Assembly (NCBI GenBank): GCA_023231475.1
Contig: JALJEE010002179.1
Coordinates: 1 to 37,863 of the forward strand
DNA: 37,863 nucleotides
DNA from: Seison nebaliae
Taxonomy: Eukaryota > Rotifera > Pararotatoria > Seisonacea > Seisonidae
Direction: 5' to 3'
Under the pieces are notes generated by a model. The model had not been told where the DNA came from. It worked only from the letters and a program-made list of their open reading frames with translations, and ran no database searches. Positions within the stretch are counted from its first letter, which is position 1. Every line of letters begins with the position of its first letter. The translations under genes and the position numbers were made by a program. Shown here piece by piece: positions 29,948 through 37,863 of this stretch.

Positions 29948-32900
29948 GTCTCTTCCATCTCTAAAAATTAATTAAAAACAATAAACTATTTTCTTCTTTC
30001 TAATTTTAGAATGAAAAAAAAATATTTTTGAAAATTATTCTTTTTTTCTCAAATTTTTTCTTCTAATTTAAATATGAATGAAATTCTCTTTTTTATATCT
30101 TTCTTAAAAAAAAATTTGAGAATAAAATAAATATTTGATTTTTTTTTGTAAATCTCACTTGTTGTCATAGAAACAGTAGTTTTTTGTGGTTGAAATGACA
30201 AAAATGAAATTAATCTGGAAAAAGAAAAGACATGTCTATTCTTTTTTTCAGTTATTTAGTTTAATTTATTTTCAAAGTTCAAATAATAAATTCTGTTAAT
30301 AATGAACATTTGAGATGACTTGAAGAAGAAATAATGTTCCATTAAAAAATGATTCACATTTAAAAATACATCTGACTCACAATGCGGAGGATGATATCTG
30401 TGTGGGTGTCATCCACATGATTCATAAAATTCTCAATTCTCAAATAATAAAAGTTCAAATTTTCACTTCTCATATGAACAAATTTCATTTACTTAAATTC
30501 GTTCACGAATTGAAAGAAAATATGATAAAGATAAAAATTTTGTCATTAAACTCAAATTGATAGATGATGAATGAGAGAGGAAGGAACAAATAGAAATTTT
30601 ATTTAGAGATCCAAAAAATTTTTTTGATTCATTCTAACACGAACTTATATTATCGCACCCTTAATCAGATGTTGGTGATATTATTGATAATTCATCTTTG
30701 GAGAATTACCAGTTGTTATGCAGCAATGAATATAAACAATTATTACACATCATATTACAAATGTCTAAAGTTGTAGTTCTGAATGAGATAGAACAGAAAT
30801 ATTTGTTGTCTTTATCAACTTTATTTTCTATTTCTTCTTTAATAAAGGGCGTAATACTATTATACATACACACATCATCTACACTTACATCTCTGTCGAC
30901 ATATCTCTTCACAGCTGACATACACATTCCGTTCTTGAACACAATTTCTCAATTATATTCTTCAAATTCGTAGCCTTTCATCTAATGCAATTTTTCGAAT
31001 TTCTATCATATCTGTCCAGATTTACGGGTTAACTCCTCGACTGCACTCAACTTTATGTCTGTCGTAGAAAAGTGGATAGCTGGGAAAAAATCAGTTTCAT
31101 TTCTCTGTTATTCTTTTCATCTCGTCTATTTTCGTTGTTCAATTATCGGACACGTGCTTATTAGAAGAAAGGAATACAAACAAAATTTTGATTCATCTTT
31201 TATTTGCTCCTATTCAAATTTGAAAGACATCCCTTTCATTTATTATCATTATCTTATCATTTACTGTTCTATTAATAAAAAAAATTATCTGTTAAAAAAT
31301 CCTAAATTGAATTCAAACTACTAAGCTTGTCGTGACGATAAATGTGAATATTAAAATGTTTAATTTTTTATTTGTTTTTCCTAAAATGTTAAGGTTTTAC
31401 TAACAATTACATGTAAAATATTTTCAAATCATTTTACAAAACATTTATTAAACTTAATATTAAATCAATTATGTGATTATTTAATCATTAGAAATTTCTA
31501 AATTTCGAAAATTAACAGTACTTTGTGGATAAAATTTTCTATATCTAAAAGTAAAACTAACTTAAGTAAAAAAAAATTTTAAGACATTATCGGAAATTTG
31601 TTTAAAGTGATTTGTTTAAACTTTTTTAAAGATATTATTAATTAGCTTAATAAATCATAATAATTGGTTCAGTAAATGGAATAATTATTGTTTTAGTACG
31701 AATGTTATGAATAAATATAGTTTTTGAAGTTTTTTGCTCTACTATTTTATTAAGAGTGTTCCGGAATACGAAGTTCTTCAAACGATTTGAGTTTGAATTG
31801 AGAAGAAATAAAATGTTTTCTTCTAAACAATATTAGGTTTTCTTCGATTGGACTGTTGATTTAGGGGAGCATGAAATAATAAACAAGAATGACAAGTTGT
31901 GGGGAGGAGTAACATTCGTATGGTTGACGAATTAATCACTTAATAAGAAGAGAAGAAGAATAAAAGAAGAAACAACCGTAGGTGAAATCTTAAAATGATT
32001 TGGTTGAATCTCTCTTGTTTAAACTATGTGAACCAAACGATGACAAGTAAAAGCAATTGAGTGAAAGAATGAGGAATTTCGCCTCGTTCTTTCGATAAGT
32101 GAGGGGGACTTGACGAATAAAACAAATATCTAAAAATTCACTTTCGTACACGTTTCTTCACATTTTAACTACATTTGGAATTGATTCATGGTTGCAGAAA
32201 GAGGAAATGTCAATTGTCTACACAATTCCCAAGAGATTCATGTAACATTTCCACATATTAAATTTCATTCGATAAAACAAAAATTTTCATTTGACCATTC
32301 TTTTCTTGATAAGATTTTGTCGATCCTTTTGGGAAAGGTATCAATGGAAAATATCAGAGACGAATGTTTCTGAAACATCGTCTTCAATTGAGGAAACTAT
32401 GATTTGCTGATGGAATTATTCATGTTCGTTGTTATGTTGAATTGGATTGTTTGGAAGAGAAAGAGAATTAACGAGAGATTTCTTACATTACCGACAAAAG
32501 GTAAGTAGTCTCATTAGGAGTAGTAAGTGCATAAACGAAAGGAGAATGAAGGAGAATTGATTGAGTTGATGTTTGTTCGATTGAACGTTAGTTATTGTCG
32601 AGATTTTTATCGTAAGAAACTTAACACGTCCGTTTGATTATTATGGAACAAAATCATTATTCCATTCAGCCGACGATTAGTTGATGAGAGCAGTCGAATT
32701 GTGTACATTCTCTTTTGTGTGCTCTCCCTCGAAACTTTCCGACTACGACGTCAAATATTTCGTCTGCACTTAAACATGATAATAGTATGTCGGACATGCA
32801 TATCGATGCGATTGGCGAAAACATAAACAAATGGAAATAATGAGCGGGAGAGAATTGGGAGAGTAAAGTACAAAATCGTTACGGTCTTCATTAGACGATT

Positions 32901-35900
32901 GAGACTCATTATCGATTTTTCTCCTTTCTTCACCTCAACACAAAAAAATGAAATGAATTCCAATTTTCATTTTATGTTTTCATCACTTTAATCATTGTAA
33001 TTAGAGGATGAATTATTCACTACCAATTCACTTTCTCCTTTTGTCAAACGATTAAAACTTCAAGAAAGTATCTCAACAAATTCGTCTTCCTCAACAACTT
33101 CTAATATATTCCCAATGATTCATTCAGAATTTCTCTCAGAAAGTTTCAGTTGTTTGTTTTATTCAAAAAAAAATGATATTCGTTTCAATGAAAATCAGTA
33201 GAAAAATGATGAATTTCAATTATAACATAAGTTGAGAGTTATTTGTATGAGAGGATTTAGATAGAATCAATCTGATAGATAAATGAGTAGATCGAATAAT
33301 AAACAAGGAAAGGATTGACTTGAGGAGAGCTGGAGGTAAAACGAACAATTATCGTATGCAGATGACTGTTTAGATATTCGGTTAATCTGGTCGTCGAATT
33401 ATTCGAATCATATTATTGATTATCACGAGTAAGCGATAATATTCGAAGAACTTTCCTTCGAATTTCCTCTCCATTAATGTGCGTGATAGTGAAAGAAAAT
33501 AGATTGATTATTCTCTTATTGTTTCCACTGATGGAATTAGTTCGTTTACCAATATGTCTCCTATCTCATTAATAAAAGGGGAAAAGGCATTTCATGTAGA
33601 TGGGGAGGAGAGAATGGATCGTTTCTTTCTTTCAAATTAGAGTTTGATTCCGTAAACAAATAAAAGAACAATTTATTCATATTTATGGAATTCTAGCGAT
33701 TAACGACGTCTGTCTAAGATTTCATTTAACTTATCAATTTCCTTTGGACAATAGAAATTTTAGATTTTTCAATTAGTTTCTTAATGTTGTCTTCGTAAGA
33801 GATATGGAAGGATTGCTACTCATCCTCAAAATGATAAAGAAGTAACCATATATGATGACTGAGATGATTTGTGTGAAGTGAAGATTCTTCATTGGAAGAA
33901 GGAGCGATTGATATATTATAACGATGTCTGTATGGCAACACCTGTTTAATTAGATTCTTATCTTTTCTAACTATTTATGGATATCTATTTCATCTTATTT
34001 TCTTCCCCCCAATTTTCTCCCACTATCGATGTGAATTAGATTAATTAAGAGACATCTTATACACTACCACCAAACTTTCGTCAACTGATGATAAGAAGGC
34101 AATGGATAATGACGACAATATACTTGAACAAATCATAGAGAAAACTCAATTCCACAATCAGGCTATTGACGTGATGATATTTGGAAATCTCTTGTCGCAT
34201 GTTCCCCTTTCTCTCTCAAAAGTTGAGTCAATCTCATATTTAATCAGATTTTGCCGCTCATTCTCCTTTCATCAACTTCTTCATCATCTCCTCATCAACA
34301 TTCGTAAGTCGAATATGAAATGATATTAAATCATTCAACATGTCTGACACTTGTACTTTCTAGATATGGAAACATCATCCAAATCTAACGATTGTACTTC
34401 CATCAACACCCAAATCTTATTTCATCTTCTTTCAACTTACAACATTTATTTAACATTTCCTCTTTCATCTCTGAAATTAATTCATTTCAATTCAATTTCA
34501 TGATATTCTCATCGACAGTACCTAATTCAACTTCATAATTCTCTCCCACCGACAAATATTCTTTACACATCGGGGAATCAAAGTCTTTGGAAAGGACATT
34601 TCCCTGGGTAGTTCCCCTATTGTTGATCCATGAAACAATCTTTCATGTTAATTCGTTTCAGATAGACAGAAAATATTTAAATTCATTTTTTTCACTCAAT
34701 CATTGTAAATTGGGTGTGAGAATAAAACGTAAAATTTTTCGTAGAATTTGAAATGAGATGAGAAGAAAAAGTGATTTTTGGAAGAAATTCCATTTATTGT
34801 GTTAATGTGAAAATCAAACTATGATAATTCGAAGTGAAATAAGTGGAGTCGATAGATTAGTTATTGATGGCCACAAAACTACCTGATGAACTAATGATAA
34901 TTATCGGAGTAAGAGATCATGTCGATTAAGAGAAGAAATCCGAGATTGGTAAGTGGAACAGTGGTAAGTGTGTGAGATGGTTATGTGGAAGTGGCGAAGA
35001 GGAGGATGTTGAGGAATAAATAATTATTTGAGGGTGAAGTTAGATTGTTGAAAGATGGAATTAAGCCCTAAAACAATATGATTGACGTCCGTTTGCACAC
35101 TAATTTCGTTCGTGTTAATTAACATTTCATTCGAATGCTATATCGTTTATCTCTCCTATGAATGCTATGAATTCTAATGAAACATAACTGCAATGAGAAG
35201 TGCTGTGCATCAACATGTTCATCCGAAGTTGATCTGTGTAAAGTAAAGAAGAATCACTAATATCTTCCATTAACTGCTACTACTACTACTCTGGCTGGTG
35301 TTACAGTGATGATCTCTATTTTCATTAACAAGTCGAAAAAAGAATGATTGCGCGCACACCGGATGAGCAAATAAGAAAAGTTGTTCAGTAAATAAATGAT
35401 AATGTCCATATAATTCTCCTCTCTCGTTCATCGCAACCTTTTTCTTTTTACAATCTGACTTTCCTTCTTTTCCCATCGAATGTAAGTGAATTGGGAGAAT
35501 GAATATTTGCATATATTGTGATCTATGTTAGATTGGTATGCTTACATTAGAATGTTATTGATAATGTTTTAGTAGTTGAACGATCTTTTATTGTGTTAAC
35601 TAACTACTTCTTGAACATTGTTTCATTCGTTTTCTCCTCTCTCTCATCTCTTTGGTGATGTTAAGTATTTATTGTTGACTAGATGTGTGCATCATCAGGC
35701 TTCACTTCAGCAATCTCTCCTGTTTGGGAGAGAAAGGAGAGAAATGGAGGAGAAAAGAAAGGAGGAATAAGAACGTGAAAGAACATAGTTATCGAATGAT
35801 CGTTGATGTATTCATTGCCGCCTATTTATGAGTGTTTGGCAAACATGCTACTTCGAACAGCAATTCATTCTCATTTTGTATGTTTAATGTTAATTTCTTC

Positions 35901-36233
35901 TCGTTCTTATGTTCCCGTCATATATTTGAAAAAAGAAATTCGAAAGTTTCTTCTACTTCTTCCAACTATAAATCATTCGGAAGTTACTTCCCATTGACGA
36001 TGAGTCTCTAAATGAGGTTCATCGGGAGGGTAGTGGAAGTGTGGGGAATCGTTTACATTCTCCTCTTCAAGTATTTGAGTTCTTCATCGGAAACATCCTT
36101 CCATTTCTTCCATCATCTTTCCCCTCTGTTTTCGTTGTAATCTGATTGGTGTATGTTTTCTCTTGTGCAGTTTTTCCTTTCCGCATCTTGTGAATTAAGA
36201 AAAGAAGAATTCTTTTTTGTTGTTAAACAGAAA
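29948..36233. other. 6.3-kb gene-poor region between FNIP and the Iroquois gene
   Basis: No frame here shows homology or consistent splicing. Frames of 60-90 codons (for example 30698-30973, 34102-34323, 35270-35512) are uncorrelated with any family. From about 31750 the base composition becomes more balanced and less repetitive than typical intergenic DNA in the window, with long non-simple sequence up to 36150. This may be Iroquois cis-regulatory DNA. Near 36166 and 36230 AG acceptors (TTGTGCAG, GTTAAACAG) precede the likely start codon, so a 5' non-coding exon of the Iroquois gene probably lies in this region. Confidence 0.45.
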
Positions 36234-37863
36234 ATGTTAAATTCTCAACAACAATCAACTAACGAACAGACGATAAAGATCAATAAATTGAGGAATCTGA
36301 AATCTTCATTAAATGATCATTTGAAGGATCTGCTCCAATCATCTACATCACAACAGAAGATTAGAGCTTCGTCAAATTCTCAATCGAACACGAATGCGGA
36401 AGCACCACGATTCTTTAATCAATTAAACTCTCCCATCGATCTGTTAACGTCATCGAATGATGATAAACAAATAAATAATCCGAGAAAACATAAATTATCA
36501 ATCGATATCGATGTACCACAAGAGAAATTGCAGAAAATTGATTCGATTAATATTAATTCGTCTTCTTCAACTTCTTCAAATTCATCTTCTTCTCATGCTA
36601 CAACAACATCATCGAAAACCATCAGCAATTCATCGTCGTCCTCCATTGCCAATTTGTCATTAATTCAGAAATTCATTCAATCAGTCCAACAACAACAACA
36701 ACAATCACCAATATTTGATCTTCCACTAACTCATCAAATTAATCGAGCGAATGATGAATTAACTCAACATGAATTCTTGCAGAAACTTCAAGAACAACAG
36801 ACCAATCAATTACCATTCTCTCCCAATCTCCCACATCAATCGACAAATATTGGAAATATTGAATCGATATTGAACAATTCGAATAACAATAAAAGCCTTC
36901 CACCCTTCCTCCAAAATTTACCGAAAAACAATTTAATTCCATCAAACAATAACAAGTCGGATTTTAATCATTTACAATTTGATCCGAATATCAAAAACGG
37001 TCTGGCTTTCAACTATCAGAAATTCTTAAAACCGTTACTTACACCATCACAACCAACTTCTCAATCGTCGTTCAATGTCTTCAAGAATCCATCAAATCAT
37101 TCCCTCGAACAGTTCCTCTCTTCATCATATCGTTTCTTCTTCATCTTCCTCATCATTATTCTTTTTTTTAAGTTCTCAAAATAACGGAAATTCAAATGTG
37201 AATAATCATATTAGAAGGAAGAATGCTACGAGAGAAACGACTGCCACGTTGAAAGCTTGGTTGTATGAACATCGAAAGAATCCTTATCCAACCAAAGGAG
37301 AAAAAGTTATGTTGGCCATTCTAACCAAAATGACACTAACTCAAGTATCGACTTGGTTTGCAAACGCACGACGACGATTGAAGAAGGAGAATCGTGGAAA
37401 CTGGTCCTCACATAATAGGTTAATAACCATTTGAACTTCTTTCAAGTTTTTTTATTCAATTTCAAATCATTTTATTTTCTAGTGGTTGTTCAGCTGATGA
37501 AGATGATGATGTTGATGGAGATGATGGAGATGATGAAGATAATGTTAGTTGCCGTTCAACAGAGAAATGCATCCATCAACCGTCAACACCAAATACTTCA
37601 AATCAAGAGAATTTGAAGAGAGATGAAGTTAATAAGAATAATGGAGAAGAGGAACAAAGAAAACAAACAATCCATCTTCCTTTCAACATCGACGAGATGA
37701 TGAGAGAAAAACATGAGACGAAAAAGATAGAATCAACAAATGAGAATTCCTTCAATCAACTCCTCCTCACTTTCATCCAAATGATTAGCAACAACACCAC
37801 AAACAATACGAATTATCAACATAACAACAACAACAACAAAAGTAATGATAATAATACAGTTGA
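36234..37863 (+). CDS. Irx: Iroquois-class TALE homeobox transcription factor (3' end outside window)
   Basis: Exons proposed: 36234-37069, 37173-37418 and 37483 to beyond 37863. The start ATG at 36234 follows a TTAAACAG acceptor; an in-frame ATG at 36153 lies inside apparent intron sequence. The N-terminal ~280 residues are low-complexity (poly-S, poly-Q, N-rich). Exon 2 carries the homeodomain: [60 protein letters not shown]. The three-residue loop extension with PYP, and Ala at the recognition-helix position (WFANARRR), are diagnostic of the Iroquois class, which patterns neural and body-wall territories. An acidic segment ([17 protein letters not shown]) follows, as in other Iroquois proteins. 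The intron-1 donor GTTCAA at 37070 is chosen because only a phase-2 donor joins the homeodomain frame. The Iro box was not seen and may lie past the edge. Confidence 0.93.

Noticed and set aside
36153-36233. Upstream ATG of the Iroquois frame
   Set aside because: The stretch contains two good acceptor sites (TTGTGCAG and GTTAAACAG) and reads as Phe-rich intron-like sequence; the ATG at 36234 directly after the acceptor is a better start.
1-37863. CRISPR arrays, operons or bacterial origin of the window
   Set aside because: There are no regularly spaced repeats of CRISPR type, and spliced animal genes plus a eukaryotic intron-bearing tRNA exclude a prokaryotic source.

Overview
The window is nuclear DNA from an AT-rich, compact invertebrate animal genome. 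Spliced genes, a TALE/Iroquois homeobox, endophilin A, a folliculin-interacting protein and an RMI1 homolog show a bilaterian. I cannot fix the phylum from sequence alone; a small-genome arthropod such as a mite is one reasonable guess. Most introns are only about 39-60 bp. Almost every homology-supported 5' splice site begins GTT (GTTCAA, GTTTAA, GTTAGA and so on) instead of GTAAGT/GTGAGT, which is the most unusual property of the window.

Left part (1-5.3 kb, + strand): a possible gene tail at the edge, a small secreted or membrane-anchored orphan (948-1433), a fragmentary possibly broken gene (1782-2377), a three-exon RMI1 gene (2677-4483) and a two-exon, two-EF-hand protein (5019-5297). 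Next (5.5-8.6 kb, - strand) is a tandem cluster of three short secreted fibrinogen-related proteins. Two are intact and the third is a pseudogene that lost its signal-peptide region and carries two in-frame stops. A MITE-like inverted-repeat element (8859-9227), a 61-residue RING protein and two small membrane-protein genes follow.

Middle (13.4-21.9 kb): endophilin A in nine exons (+), an intron-containing tRNA-Ser(AGA) (-), an unidentified basic protein (-), and a many-exon single-pass membrane protein (+). The two halves of that last gene are separated by a foldback repeat array built on a CGGAGCGGAACTCAC-like core. On the - strand is a Ulp1/SENP-type cysteine protease with its catalytic His, Asp, Gln and Cys in place but its first exon unresolved.

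Right part (22-37.9 kb): two diverged copies of a membrane-protein segment, one decayed, flank a broken DDE-transposase-like remnant. Then come a long FNIP gene (-) with a small last exon hidden behind a 76-bp intron, about 6 kb without convincing genes, and an Iroquois homeobox gene (+) that runs off the right edge. The housekeeping genes (RMI1 in Holliday-junction dissolution, endophilin in endocytosis, FNIP in nutrient sensing, Iroquois in patterning) share no pathway. Lineage-specific secreted and membrane proteins and repeats sit between them.
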